A program made the position numbers and the translations under genes. Shown in pieces: positions 49,974 through 60,280 of a stretch of 64,000 bases of DNA; position 1 is the first letter of the stretch; each line of letters starts with the position of its first letter. Location: assembly GCF_032062135.1 (NCBI RefSeq), contig NC_092859.1, positions 39,532,940 through 39,596,939 on the forward strand. The letters run 5' to 3'. The stretch comes from Pyxicephalus adspersus. Lineage: Eukaryota; Chordata; Amphibia; Anura; Pyxicephalidae. The notes below the pieces were generated by a model that searched no databases, was not told the DNA's origin, and was given only the letters and a program-made list of their open reading frames with translations.

Positions 49974-50227
49974 GCTAACTCCTGTCTATGCTCCTGTCAC
50001 GGCTGTGCTGGTTGCTGCTGCTACTGCAGAAGAAAAGCCTTCTGCACTTGAGGCCCCTGCGACCCAGTCCACAATACTCTCAACATGACGTGGCTGTATG
50101 ATTGTAGTAGGCACTTTTAATAAATCTACCCACGTACTGGTGCTCCGCACACATCTCAGACCTGTTTGATAACTTGTGCTCCTGCCTCTAATGGTTTGCT
50201 GTTGTCCTACAGTGGAGGACTCCCAGG

Positions 50228-50750
50228 GAGAAATACAGACAATTTTCTGGGTTTTTTGATAGATAGCAATTGGGACCAGAATAAAATATCTGTATTTTTT
50301 TTTAGGAGAAATACAGACATTTTTCTGGCTTTTTTGATAGATAGCAAGTGCTATCAGAATAAAATATCTATATGTTTTTGAGAGAAATACAGAGATTTTT
50401 CTGGCTTTTTTGATAGATAGCAAGTGGGATCAGAATAAAATATCTGTATTTTTTTGAGCGAAACAAGACATTTTTCTGGCTTTTTCAATAGATAGCAAGT
50501 GGGATCAGAATATTTTTTTGAGAGAGAGAGAAATACAGATTTTTTTTTCTGGCTTTTTTGATAGATAGCAAGTGCTATAAGAATCAAATTTCTGTATTTT
50601 TTGGGGGTAAATACAGACTTTTTTTCTGGCTTTTTTGATAGATAGCAAGTGAGATTAGAATAAAATATCTGTATTTTTTTTGAGAGTAGGACAGAAATGT
50701 TTCTGCCTTTTTTGTTAGATAGCAAGGGGTAGCATCAAGCTGCACAATCT
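50228..50750. repeat. Minisatellite of about 76-bp units inside the hAT element
   Basis: Seven copies marked by TTTTTTGATAGATAGCAAG begin near 50258, 50336, 50412, 50488, 50560, 50637 and 50714 (spacing 72-78 bp). Each includes GAGAAATACAGACATTTTTC and ATCAGAATAAAATATCTGTA. Confidence 0.88.
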
Positions 50751-51126
50751 GTATATTTTAAGATATACTGAAGGCTCCTAACCTGTCCCTGGCACTTCTC
50801 TCCCTACTTCTTTCTCTGGCACAGAACACAAGATGGAGTGACTAACCCCTCCCTCCTTCCCTGCATATTTGCCTCTCCTCAGATCTCTCCTGATTGGGCT
50901 GTTGGGCCTTCCTGTGCAAAATGGGAGCAAATGATTCGCTCCTGGCCACGCTATTCCCACCAGAAATAATCGTCATTCCCGCCCCCTGCATTTTCCCTCA
51001 TTTGTGAGTACACGACCTCATGGTAAATTACACTGCCATTCCCGCCTAAATGTTCGGTAAGCGAGAGCGGCCCGATTGGCTGTGAGGTCGAACTTCCAAA
51101 TCTCGCTTGCTCATTCCTAGTATATA

Positions 51127-51588
51127 CCGTATTTTTCGGACCATAAGACGCACTTTTTTTCCCCCAGAAGTGGGGGGAAAAAGTCCCTGCGTCTTATGGT
51201 CCAAATGTATCAAAATGTATCCTTCCCAGCTGCTGTCCTGTCCCGTCTCCTGTTCAGCGCAGCCAGAGTAACTGTCTCCTGTATCTTGCTCCCGGCGTCC
51301 TCCCACTCTCAGCATGATTGGCTGACAAAGTCATGCTGTGTTCCCTGAATAGCGTGCTGAAGATCACTCAGAGCACACAAACACAATGTAAACAAATGTT
51401 ATATTGCAATCCGATTGTCATACATTGTATGACAATCGGATTACAAGGGAATTTGAAAGGCATAGAGTGATCAGAAAGGGAATTTGAATGGCACGAGTGA
51501 TCAGAAGGGGAATAATCTTTCAGAATCTTTTTTTTTCTAGATTTTTCTCCTTTAAAATTGGGGGCGTCTTATACGGTGAAAAATACGT
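51127..51588. mobile_element. TA-type MITE adjoining the hAT element
   Basis: Ends CCGTATTTTTCGGACCATA and (complement) ACGTATTTTTCACCGTATA, followed by AAGACGC on both sides and flanked by TA. The interior includes two AATTTGAA(A/T)GGCA blocks and an ATCCGATTGTCATACATTGT palindrome. Confidence 0.72.
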
Positions 51589-51673
51589 TAAAATATCTAA
51601 TATCACAATATTAACTTGTTTGTCGGCAGGTTTAATAAGGATTCTTTTAATACTTTTCAGATTTACGAGAGCT

Positions 51674-52279
51674 TTATGTAATAGGGAAAAAAATTTCTTG
51701 AAGGGACTGTGGTAATGAGGTTTTTAATATACAATCTGTAGTAAAGTCTACGACAGTTTGTATGTGAGGGTTAGTGGATACTGGTGGGAAATATGTAGAT
51801 TTGGGTTTTCTTTTCAGTAAATTGACAGAATCCTGCCTAATTGTGGTAGGAATATTATATGTTAGTCTTTTCTGAGGTGTCCAGTGAAAAGGGTTCATTT
51901 TCCATTAGTAATGAGCATAAATCTTTTAGGACTCTAAAATCCTGGGTGTTAAAAACTTCCGTAGATCTGTGGGTTTGTAAAGTGGTGTTAAATGACTTCT
52001 ATTTCTGAAAGTTGGTGGGAAGAGATTGATAATTTAAAAAAAAATTGTCTAGTTTTTGCTTTTCCCTATCAGATAAGGGCCCAGTGACTTTCTACGATGT
52101 ATTGGAAATAGGAGTTGATGCAGGAATGCAAAAAAAAAGAAAAAATTATATAGATGTGAGTTTTGGGGATAGTTCCAATATTGAGTAGCGAGTGTCAGGT
52201 GGTGGATCAATTTGGTTGTGGTTATGTTAAGTGTGGTGGAAGTTAGAAGTGGGGTTGATGTTGGTGGATAGATTAGCAA
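51674..52279 (-). other. Unassigned possible retroelement remnant
   Basis: The minus strand has frames such as NPFHWTPQKRLTYNIPTT then LLKRKPKSTYFPPVSTNPHI (51674-51898), and an upstream piece reading SLGPYLIGKSKN. The KSTYFPP..NPHI part faintly recalls Penelope-like elements, but I cannot confirm this. Confidence 0.2.
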
Positions 52280-52399
52280 TGGTTTGTGTAATGTTTGGAG
52301 TAGGAAAGAGACAATTTTGACTAATAGGGGTGGATAAACAACTCAAATGACCGTGTCAGTTTGCTTAATTTTTGTTAGTTATTCTATGTATAGAAATGA

Positions 52400-52500
52400 C
52401 ATCTGAAGTCCTCTCCTCCTGTATCACTGTCTGTATTAGTCTGTCATTTGCAATCCCTATTTAATGTACAGCGCTATATAAATCCTGTATAATAATAAGA
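52400..52500 (+). mobile_element. L2-type 3' tail, short
   Basis: CTCTCCTCCTGTATCACTGT, TCTGTCATTTGCAATCCC and GCTATATAAATCCTGTATAA match the 20.2-kb tail. It sits just outside the left edge of the ZP4 duplication unit. Confidence 0.65.
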
Positions 52501-52999
52501 TTATACAATAGGTTTTTGCAATTGTTCTCAACTGACGTATTTCCTATGGAAGAACACAATGTGCTACTTGTCCTCCTTTCACCAGAAAAGTTTGTTTCCA
52601 GCAACAGAAATCCAACAGCCAAATGTCACCTCAAAGGCTTCTCCAGAGGGTTAGAGTGTATGAATAACATAACTGATCACTTTTAGGAATCAGATGCTTT
52701 AATATTACTGATATAAATACGTTGCACAGAGGAAAATTAATCCCCTTTATAGATCCTTATGACAGAAACCAAGTATGCTGTGCCAGCCATACATAGCCAC
52801 AAAGAGGCCAGCAAAACCATTGTATGACATGAAAACACCAAATCACACACACACACATGGTGTCTGGGGGCCATTATATTCAGAATCATGCACTGCTATT
52901 TGGAGGTCCTGGCTCTGGCCCAGCCATCATAACTACCTGGTCAAAATAGGCTTATACTTTTTAGCTCAGAACAAGCTCCCCTAAGAGGGGCACCACACA

Positions 53000-53036
53000 C
53001 TTGCCTCTGGTAAGCATCATGCTTACCAGAGGCAAG
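53000..53036. repeat. Perfect 18-bp hairpin with a 1-base loop
   Basis: CTTGCCTCTGGTAAGCAT, one base, then its exact reverse complement. It lies in the 3' flank of ZP4 at the point where duplication unit 2 has about 430 bp of other sequence. Confidence 0.9.
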
Positions 53037-53246
53037 AACCTTATTTCCTTGAACTGCTGTGGATGGTTTCCATTGAATGCCATGAATCAATAGCAAGACC
53101 AGTTTAGTTTTGGGACCAAGACTTCCAGTACTACTGAAGGACACACACACTTTAATACCCTGAGAGTTTCAATTTGACAGAAGCTGTACATGAGACTCCA
53201 TTATCAAAGGCAAAACTACACAAGAACATCTTGAAAAACAGCTGAT

Positions 53247-53252
53247 TTTATT
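53247..53252 (-). terminator. ZP4 polyadenylation signal overlapping the stop codon
   Basis: The minus strand reads GCT TAA TAAAA, so the canonical AATAAA begins at the second base of the TAA stop. Very short 3' UTRs of this kind are known for mammalian ZP mRNAs. Confidence 0.75.
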
Positions 53253-53408
53253 AAGCATTTACAGAGGTCAATGGACAATTTTCTGTTTTGTTTTCAACTT
53301 TGTTCCATCTTCTGTACAGGCTAGAACCAACAAGGATAACTGCCAAGACACAGCCAACAACTGCTGTTCCTATTAGCCAAAGCATGTAAGGACTAGAAGC
53401 CAGGTCAT
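53251..53408 (-). CDS. ZP4: ZP4 exon 12 (transmembrane anchor, stop)
   Basis: Encodes the transmembrane helix [20 protein letters not shown], a short tail starting YRRW, and TAA. The stop codon lies partly within AATAAA (complement of 53247-53252), so the 3' UTR should be only tens of bases. The acceptor is TTGGCAG|ATGA. Confidence 0.92.
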
Positions 53409-56400
53409 CTGCCAAGAATAGTACATTTTAGTGCACAAACATGCATGTTTCCATATTTCATTTGAGACAAGCAGTAACAGTCTTACAATATTGTAAAGCA
53501 ATCCAAACTTAGCCTAATACACAGTTATGCCCATCCCACCTATATGACCAGAAACAAGCTCAACCCTACTGTTTCTGCACTCAAATAGCCCCTACAGATA
53601 TGAGGTTTGGTTGAACACATGTACTATCAAGAAAACCAGTAAGAAAGGAGTTCTCAGAATGACAACCAAGACACTAAAGTAATTCTAAAATTTGCTTCCT
53701 TCTAAAAGCTCAGTTTGGGTTTAATGACTAGATGTCCATATTACATGACAATTTTACATATTTGTTGCTTTACAGTATAAAGTTCAAGCCCCACATAGCA
53801 GCATTTCTAAGCACATACAGTATTTTCCTTAAAATCGATTATGTCAACCATGCATGAATCCTACTGCATATTTCAGTGACTAATTTTAAACACAGCATAG
53901 TTGAACACTCACCAGTCTCCACTTCAGCAAGATCTCGATCGGCATCAAAGTCCTTATCCCCACTGAAGATCAAAGGTCCATCAGAAGTTACAGTTAGAGA
54001 TTGCCTTGGAACTGTATCAGCCATTCTCCCTGCAATAAGACAACTTTAGCTATTAAACAGGTAAATCTTAAAGTCATGAAAGCAAAGACAGAGTGACACT
54101 AATGCAACAACTATATCTGGTAAATGAGAGGTAAAATTAGTTAAAAACTATACCAGACATGATGCAAGTATTGAAAGCTAGAAAGGTTAAAATAGAAATT
54201 TATAACAAAATTTTACTTTTCCTTTGTGGGCAGTTCACAATGCAGGAATCTGTAGCAGATGGGACACATACTGAGGCGCTGCAATGAAAGAATACCTGTA
54301 GGAGAAAAGGCAATATCTCATCACTCAAAGATAACAGATCAAGAATCCATTTAAGGTACAAAGTATTTTATCAAAGCATTTTTCCCCTTTATTGGCCAAT
54401 CACCCACATTGAGATGCTGAGGTTACTTGTTACTTCATCACCAAGTGGCAATTTAAAAGGCATTCTTGATAACCAAGTTTTCAACTTTCTTACCAGTCCA
54501 CCAAGAGCAACCTGGGCGTTGGGAGACACGAATGTAAAGGTGCTGACCATAAAACGCTGGTAATGGCTCGGAAAAGCTAAGTTTTCTGAAGGTGCTCCAA
54601 CAGCAAGCCTTTCAGTCAGGTAGTTGTCTCCAGGAAATGGGCAACTTAAAAAACAAATAAGCCAGTTTGTTAAAGCTCAATTTATTTGTGGTAGTACATG
54701 ATCCTCTCATCTATAGCTACTTACCCATTAAACAAAATTGGCCATTGAGGATCATCAGTTGGATTAGCAGAGTTGGTTGCCCAGCAATTGTCCAAGACAA
54801 GAACCAGGCTGGGATCATTTCTGTTTAAAATACGAACCTCCACAAAGACAGGTTCTCGGAGCACCCTTACTATGGGGTAGTCTTCTTCAGCAAAGAATGA
54901 ACTATATGCTCCATCTGAAAATAGAAGATATGCTCACATCATGGTCAAAAGCACAGAATGCAACCATTGAGCATGACTAATCCTGTACTTCACTCATGTT
55001 CTACTCTGCCATTTTTATTTAATAGTATTAGGTTAAAAGTACACATGATCGATTAATAGCAGTTTATATATGTTATACCAATAAGCTGAGTATCAAAGGC
55101 ATGGCCTGTTCCTGTACATCAGATTGATTTGACTTTTGCATTAGTTAAACATAGAAGATTGGTAATTTAAATCTTATATGGATTGATTTAGTACCTCTTT
55201 ATTCATTCATCAAGGTGGGGTGGCAGATATCTGCCTTTATTCCCTTCTATTAAATGGAGCTTCAATATTTACTGAGCAAGTGGCCCTATACCACAATCAA
55301 TGACAAGCATTTTTAACAAAAGAGATTGTATTTGTAGTAAAGTAATTTTAGGTGTGTATGAATAAAGAGATTTAGTGAAATGTTCTATTTTGGATGCATG
55401 TGCAATAAAGGGATGGGACAAATAATTCAGCATTAAAGAACATTTCTTCTTCAAGATACAATTATGTTGTTCAATTTAGAATTGTGACTTAGTTAGCAGA
55501 TGGTCCAATTTATTATATTAGAATCACAAACAGAGCAAAAGTTTATTTATGGTTTACTTACAGATGCATTGTGTATTTTGAGATATTACATGTTGTAGTA
55601 CCCTAAACTACCCCCCACCTGGTCAATAGTGTCCATCTTGCTTTAGTCACACCTGGTCATGCCCTGCCCACACCCACTGTTCACCATTTTCAAATGTGGG
55701 AGTTTATGAGTGACAATTGCCATACAACACATTACCTGTAGCTAGTCTCATTTCCAGAAAGAGAGGTCCTTGAGTGGACACTGGAGATGGTGGCGGCAAG
55801 GTCAGCACTTCGATTTCCAGAGGGACAATATCAGTTTTTCCATACGTGCAGCGAACAGTTATTCTAAAGTCAGAGCATTACAATTCAAATTAACAAACCA
55901 TGGTTTGTACCAAATGTGGAAAGGCAATGTCATACGTTTGAATACTCCATTTTCCCAAATCTGGTATCTTACCTTACACTGCTGTCCCTTGTGATAGAGT
56001 ATCCTTGCCACGTTTGTATTACTTTTGTTGCAACAAGTGTGCTTTCATAGATCATGCCATCAGGAGCCTGTTCAAAAGCAATTGATATGGGTGACCGATC
56101 TACCATGCAATTAAACAGTGACTACACCAATATGATAACCAGCTATGACTTTCTTCCAATTCCCCTTCCTGGTTCTAACCAATTAACATGCTAACAATAC
56201 ATGCCATTTTAAATATGGTCCAAGAACATTTATTCCTGTTAGACCAGGAAAGCCTTTTCCCTAGACAGGGCAATTATTCCCCCCCTCCCAAACATCATTT
56301 ACCCAACTCCTGGTTTCTCCACATTAGGCATTAGTCAGTCTACCATATTTCTTAAATATCTTACCTGGTTTACAACATTGCATGCCAAAGGAAACCTAAA

Positions 56401-56795
56401 GCCAACAAATGAGTTGGTTTTTGAAATGCTCAAACTGGGGCATGAGGTGGAGTCCACACCAATCAAACTGACTGAATCCAGTATTAAAGATGGCAACGTG
56501 AGGTCTTTGGACACAACCACCACCATGTTGTTGTCATCAGTACATTGGGCAGTCACTAAAAAAAGAAAAGCATGTTAGTCGAAAGACTCACCATCATTTG
56601 GCTTCCATTACCTAAAAGCAAATACTAGAGACAAAAAAAAAAAAAGCAATTTCTGGCCCCATATTTAAATAGTCACTTGACATGGCTGGAAGAGGAACAT
56701 TTGTAGAAGCCATCAATAACCCTCCACCGCAGTCTGTACATTAAGTGTTCATTCAGCATGTGTGGTTTTGCTTCCCTTCTGAAGTACTTTGTGTG

Positions 56796-56841
<46 letters not shown>

Positions 56842-59684
56842 CAGTCCATGTTATTAGACCTGAAAACAAAGCCAACATGCCTGTGAGCCCCAATACATTG
56901 CTGCACCTGGATTAATTGGTTTACCCACCGATTTTGCATCTCCAAAGAAAATACATGTCATGTCTTTTAAAATATAATAGATTGGGAGATTAAAACATGT
57001 TATAGCAATGCACAAGTCTAAAGTTAGTAGGCCCAACGTATAGCCAGTGTTTAGAAGCCCACACAAGCTTTAGATGGGGGGACATTTGCAAAGCTTCAGG
57101 AAAATCATTTTGTAATAAACAGATCCAGTTAACAAATATGCACCTTCCGCAAATCAGATACTGGGGACAAGATAAGCCTTTATACCCATACATCTAAAGT
57201 AGTGTTTTAAGCTACTAAAACTTACATTTATTTCCATAGAAACAGAGACTTCCAGGGTCATAGTAGGCATAGCAACATCCAACACTTTCACAAAGCTCTC
57301 TGGATACACTTGTGTTAGCACATGGAATACGGTCAGCTCTTGGGATAGCAGCACATTCATCAAAACTGGGAGCATCCATTGCTTTGGAGAAAATATAGTT
57401 AGTACAAGGCAGCAATTTAGGAAATGCTGTACACACCCCTCCCTATATCATGTTAATTGTCCTATTGACAGACTGCATTCAGCAGAGATGGTATGTAATC
57501 CCAACAAATGGGGTGTTAGTTGGCCAAAGATTTGTCATGAGGTAGGCCAGACCTCCGGAATTTAATATATAGTCCCAAACAGGTAAAAAAAAATGCAAGC
57601 ATAGCAAAGCACAGAAAAACTGCAAGGTCCACATTCATGTAATGCACCACACATCTGTGTCTGCCATCATTTTCCCCCAACATGGAAGGCTCCAGTAATT
57701 AAATCCAGTTTAAGCCAAAACTCACCTGGAAGAAGTGGGCACTTGAGATCCTTTTTGTGGTACTGGGGTTTTCCATCACTGAGAACTTCTTCTAGACTCA
57801 TGGTCATTATGTGTTCCCCGTCCTGAAATCAGATAAAAGCCAACGTAGACATTAAGAAGTTGCTAGTAATAGAAGTCTCATCAATTGTACACACACTTTA
57901 CCCTCTTTGTCTAATATCAACTTCCCTGGCCACTAATCTTTAGCAGTTTCCTCTAAACAAACTAAAAAAGGTGTAGATTTCAGAAAAAGTCTTTATTAAA
58001 ATTAGAAACGTTTCTGAGTATCCCAATTCTGACATTGGATTAGAGGGCAACAGAAGTCAGATACCGCTTTGGAAATCATGTTAAAATGATATCTTTGGGT
58101 TAGAGTCAGTGGGAAAGCCATTTTATTACCATTTCCCACAAAGGATGAGTCCTTCAGGCAATCAGTCAAATTAGGAAACTATCCTCAAACAGGCAAAAAC
58201 TTGGGGATAAAGTGTAAAATTTGTGGTTCCCTTTAGTCAACACACCCATTCCACACCCTGATGACCAGCAACAGGGGAAATCCCCCCCCCCCCCCCAGTG
58301 AATGACATGGTTTTATTGCCAATATGCTCTATAATCAAGAGATTTCTCAACATGAAATTTATTGGAAATGAAGGCACACAAACAGAAGATTAGTTCAATG
58401 TGCTCCATTTGGTTTCACAAACTTTTCAATAGATAAATGTAAGGAGACCCTCACAAAAAAGCTCATAGAAGAAGCCCACCTTTGTTTTACAATATAATCC
58501 AAAACAAAAGCAGGCCACACTGAAGCTCAGCTAAAAACCTGGACCTCAAGACCAGCCATCATTGTTATCCTTTCCTATTCCAAGCAGAAGGGTTTCTATG
58601 ATGCAATTATATTGCTTCCATTTTGACCAGCTTACCTGTTCTTTGACAAAGCAGCCATTAAATGAAGCAGTAACCATTATAGAGCCATCAGAATGCTGTC
58701 CTACCCATGTGCCACAGGCAGAGCTATTATGCAGATTGTGAGGTTTTCCATTATGATCTTAAAAAAAAAAAAAAAAAATTAGCATTTTATTTGGAAAAAA
58801 AGAGTTGCATGCACAAAAACAAGTAACATTCAGAATTTGCTAGACAACTGCAGGTTTAGGGCACCTGAACAATATTAGCACATTTAAAGCATGTTTCTTT
58901 ATTCTGCAAACTCCTTTTATTTTGGAAAGGACAACGTATTAGGGATTGAAGCTAACATTAGGTATTACCTAAATGTAGAACTTTTTTTTTTAGTTTTAAA
59001 TAGAGCAGAGAAAGGTTAGACCCCAGTCTGCTGCCATATACATACATAAAAATATTGCATCAATCTATACTTTAGATGTGGTAACTGCATTGGCAATAGT
59101 CTGACGGACAAAACAGTAATCTAAGCATTACATGTAGTATGCATCATTTTGTGTTCCAAAATCAAGCAATAAAGCCAAGACCCCAGCATGCTAGTTATAG
59201 CACAAGCATAGAACTATGACTCCTCAAATCCATACAGAGGTAGAAAGGTGTGGGGTTGGCAAGTCTTGGGATGGCCGAGTGTCCTCCCCACAGTAAAGTC
59301 TTATAACAATGGAGATGCAACTACTCATTTACAAAAAGTTAAAGATGTTGCTGTATATTAAAACACTGCTGTTAATAGGACCCTGATCCCATTCATATAA
59401 AGCTCATTCTGTAGTCTGACCAGTATATTTCTTTACTATAAAGGTTTATTTACAATGACTAACACATCCACAAAAAACAAGTAACATTTATTTTAGAAAA
59501 ACAGTAAATGCTACTTTTACTCACCTATAACAGATAGCACAAATGCTGCATCATCCAGAACAGAAGGAAGAGAATATTGCATGTAATCATACCCACAGCG
59601 CAAGCGGGATGGATCATCCCAAGAATCCAAACCACCAGCCACAAACCCACAGAGCCAAAGCACCCCTACAAGAGCCAACACCAT
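53251..59684 (-). CDS. ZP4: Zona pellucida (egg-coat) glycoprotein, ZP4/ZPB type, 12 exons
   Basis: This gene encodes a secreted egg-envelope protein that polymerises through its ZP module around the oocyte. Exons on the minus strand: 59525-59684, 58636-58757, 57726-57822, 57226-57381, 56365-56555, 55973-56067, 55736-55863, 54725-54914, 54494-54644, 54217-54295, 53913-54029 and 53251-53408. All junctions are GT-AG and the frame stays open for 547 codons. Domain order: signal peptide (about 1-19); an N-terminal ZP-N-like region (to about 125); a six-cysteine trefoil (about 131-175); a ZP module from TAQC (about 180) to VNC (about 451); a furin site RKRR (455-458); a transmembrane helix (about 503-527); and a short basic tail. 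A trefoil before the ZP module is diagnostic of the ZP1/ZP4 branch, and the length with no extra N-terminal repeats favours ZP4. Ten ZP-module cysteines are visible. NSS and NTS sequons are present. ZP1 remains a lesser possibility. Confidence 0.92.
53913..54029 (-). CDS. ZP4: ZP4 exon 11 (furin site junction, propeptide)
   Basis: The split codon completes RKRR, the consensus furin cleavage site that releases mature ZP proteins from the membrane. It continues as an acidic propeptide ([10 protein letters not shown] to [11 protein letters not shown]). The acceptor is TTGCAG|GGAGA and the donor ACTG|GTGAGT. Confidence 0.9.
54217..54295 (-). CDS. ZP4: ZP4 exon 10 (last ZP cysteines)
   Basis: Encodes [18 protein letters not shown] then IVNCPQRK: the four closing cysteines of the ZP-C subdomain and the first half of the furin site. 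The acceptor is CTACAG|GTA and the donor AAAA|GTAAAA. Confidence 0.9.
54494..54644 (-). CDS. ZP4: ZP4 exon 9 (ZP-C)
   Basis: Encodes [14 protein letters not shown] and [17 protein letters not shown], the ZP-C segment. The acceptor is TTTTAAG|TTGC and the donor CTG|GTAAG, phase 0. Confidence 0.93.
54725..54914 (-). CDS. ZP4: ZP4 exon 8 (ZP-C)
   Basis: Encodes the ZP-C start, including [18 protein letters not shown] and [12 protein letters not shown], the conserved DNCWAT box of ZP proteins. The acceptor is TTTTCAG|ATGG and the donor AATGG|GTAAGT. Confidence 0.94.
55736..55863 (-). CDS. ZP4: ZP4 exon 7 (ZP-N/ZP-C linker)
   Basis: Encodes [20 protein letters not shown] and the proline-rich linker [20 protein letters not shown], a family landmark between the ZP-N and ZP-C halves. 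The acceptor is CTTTAG|A and the donor ACAG|GTAATG. Confidence 0.93.
55973..56067 (-). CDS. ZP4: ZP4 exon 6
   Basis: Encodes [20 protein letters not shown] to ITRDSSVR in the ZP-N half of the module. The acceptor is GAACAG|GCT and the donor TAAG|GTAAGA. Confidence 0.92.
56365..56555 (-). CDS. ZP4: ZP4 exon 5 (start of ZP module)
   Basis: Begins the ZP module with [19 protein letters not shown], typical of ZP4/ZP1, and ends in [11 protein letters not shown]. It carries the first three ZP cysteines. The acceptor is TTTTTTAG|TGACT and the donor CAG|GTAAGA, phase 0. Confidence 0.93.
56799..56836. repeat. Poly-T tract in ZP4 intron 4
   Basis: About 38 uninterrupted T, possibly the tail of a minus-strand retroposed insert, though no body is recognised. 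Confidence 0.9.
57226..57381 (-). CDS. ZP4: ZP4 exon 4 (trefoil domain)
   Basis: A complete P-type trefoil lies in one exon: cysteines in DEC, IPC, ELC, GCC (two) and LC give the six-cysteine pattern, with the usual CCY and following aromatic residues. The acceptor is CCAAAG|CA and the donor T|GTAAGT. Confidence 0.93.
57726..57822 (-). CDS. ZP4: ZP4 exon 3
   Basis: Encodes [14 protein letters not shown] to DLKCPLLP, the end of the N-terminal domain. The acceptor is TTTCAG|GAC and the donor CCAG|GTGAGT, phase 1. Confidence 0.9.
58636..58757 (-). CDS. ZP4: ZP4 exon 2
   Basis: Encodes [20 protein letters not shown] and on to [10 protein letters not shown], part of the N-terminal ZP-N-like domain, with an NSS glycosylation sequon. 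The acceptor follows a poly-A/T tract; the donor is CAG|GTAAGC. Confidence 0.9.
59525..59684 (-). CDS. ZP4: ZP4 exon 1 (signal peptide, start of ZP-N)
   Basis: The start at 59684 begins [18 protein letters not shown], a clean signal peptide, followed by [13 protein letters not shown]. The frame is open a further 39 codons upstream, but those run through the TATA box region and are rejected. The donor is ATAG|GTGAGT, phase 1. Confidence 0.92.
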
Positions 59685-59725
59685 CTTTCCAGCAGCTACC
59701 AATACCAGCACTAGGTGAAATTCAC

Positions 59726-59733
59726 TATTTATA
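59726..59733 (-). promoter_or_regulatory. ZP4 TATA box
   Basis: TATAAATA on the minus strand, 42 bp upstream of the start codon. The same box and flanks are preserved above the pseudogene copy (about 63409-63416). The position implies a very short 5' UTR. Confidence 0.65.
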
Positions 59734-59775
59734 TGCTGAATCAGTAAAGTGATTGGACAGCTATGGTAGTGAGCC

Positions 59776-59808
59776 CAGGTGTACTGTGATAGTAACAGCA
59801 ATCAGGTG
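59776..59808. promoter_or_regulatory. Paired E-boxes upstream of the ZP4 TATA box
   Basis: CAGGTG occurs at 59776-59781 and 59803-59808. E-boxes in ZP gene promoters are the binding site of the oocyte factor FIGLA in mouse. Both boxes recur upstream of the pseudogene copy (about 63459 and 63488). Their function here is inferred. Confidence 0.4.
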
Positions 59809-60062
59809 AGGGGCGGTTTCATTTAAATCATTTGGAGCTGATAATCTTTAGGTGAACATTTGTGGTAATTCTTTGTGTTTAATATTTCACAGGTTTGTAT
59901 AAGGATGACTTTAAGAGATGCATCAGAAAAAATATACTTTTGATGACTGAAACACAAAACATTTATATATTGATTATGAAAAGTATCCTTTAAAAAACAA
60001 TAGCAACTTTAATTTTTGCAGTTTCAGATATTTAACCAGAGCTAGGATAAATTTAGGTTTAG

Positions 60063-60280
60063 GTGAACTTGTTTGGATTTGAGTGGACTTAAGGGGACTG
60101 GAGTGAAGTGGACTGAACTGAACAGGAGTGCAGTTAAGTGGAGTGGACTTGACTGGACTGAACTGAAGTGGACTTCAGTGGACTTCAGTGGACTTCAGTG
60201 GACTGGACTGAACAGGAGGGGAGTAGTGGACTTGAGTGGAGTGGATTGGACCTACTGTTACTATTGATAGGACAATTTTC
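60063..60280. repeat. Short 15-bp-type array upstream of ZP4
   Basis: GTGGACTTAAGG, GTGGACTGAACTGAACAGGA and three tandem copies of GTGGACTTCA, then the companion words TACTGTTACTATTGATAGGAC split by one mismatch. It lies about 400 bp upstream of the ZP4 start. Confidence 0.8.

Larger units (their letters stand above)
46198..51119 (-). mobile_element. Nearly complete 4.9-kb hAT transposon
   Basis: The ends TAGGGATGAGC (left) and GCTCATTCCTA (right) are inverted repeats with one mismatch in 11. They are flanked by an 8-bp target duplication with one mismatch (GTATATAG at 46190-46197, GTATATAC at 51120-51127). Inside, on the minus strand, lies a broken hAT transposase (about 47837-49970). Minisatellites lie on both sides of it: about 139-bp units at 46.8-47.6 kb and about 76-bp units at 50.23-50.75 kb. 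An L2-type tail sits near the left end. Confidence 0.85.
52536..60270. repeat. Segmental duplication, unit 1 (intact ZP4)
   Basis: The stretch from ACACAATGTGCTACTTGTCC (about 52546) through the ZP4 gene to the 15-bp-type array at 60.06-60.27 kb recurs, much reduced, as 61.05-64 kb. Shared parts include the 3' flank at 52.75-53.25 kb, intron 1 sequence at 59.03-59.45 kb, the promoter, and 59.85-60.05 kb. Confidence 0.8.

Noticed and set aside
59685..59801. Longer ZP4 N-terminus starting at 59801
   Set aside because: The extension runs through the TATA box and lacks a signal peptide; the Met at 59684 gives a proper leader.
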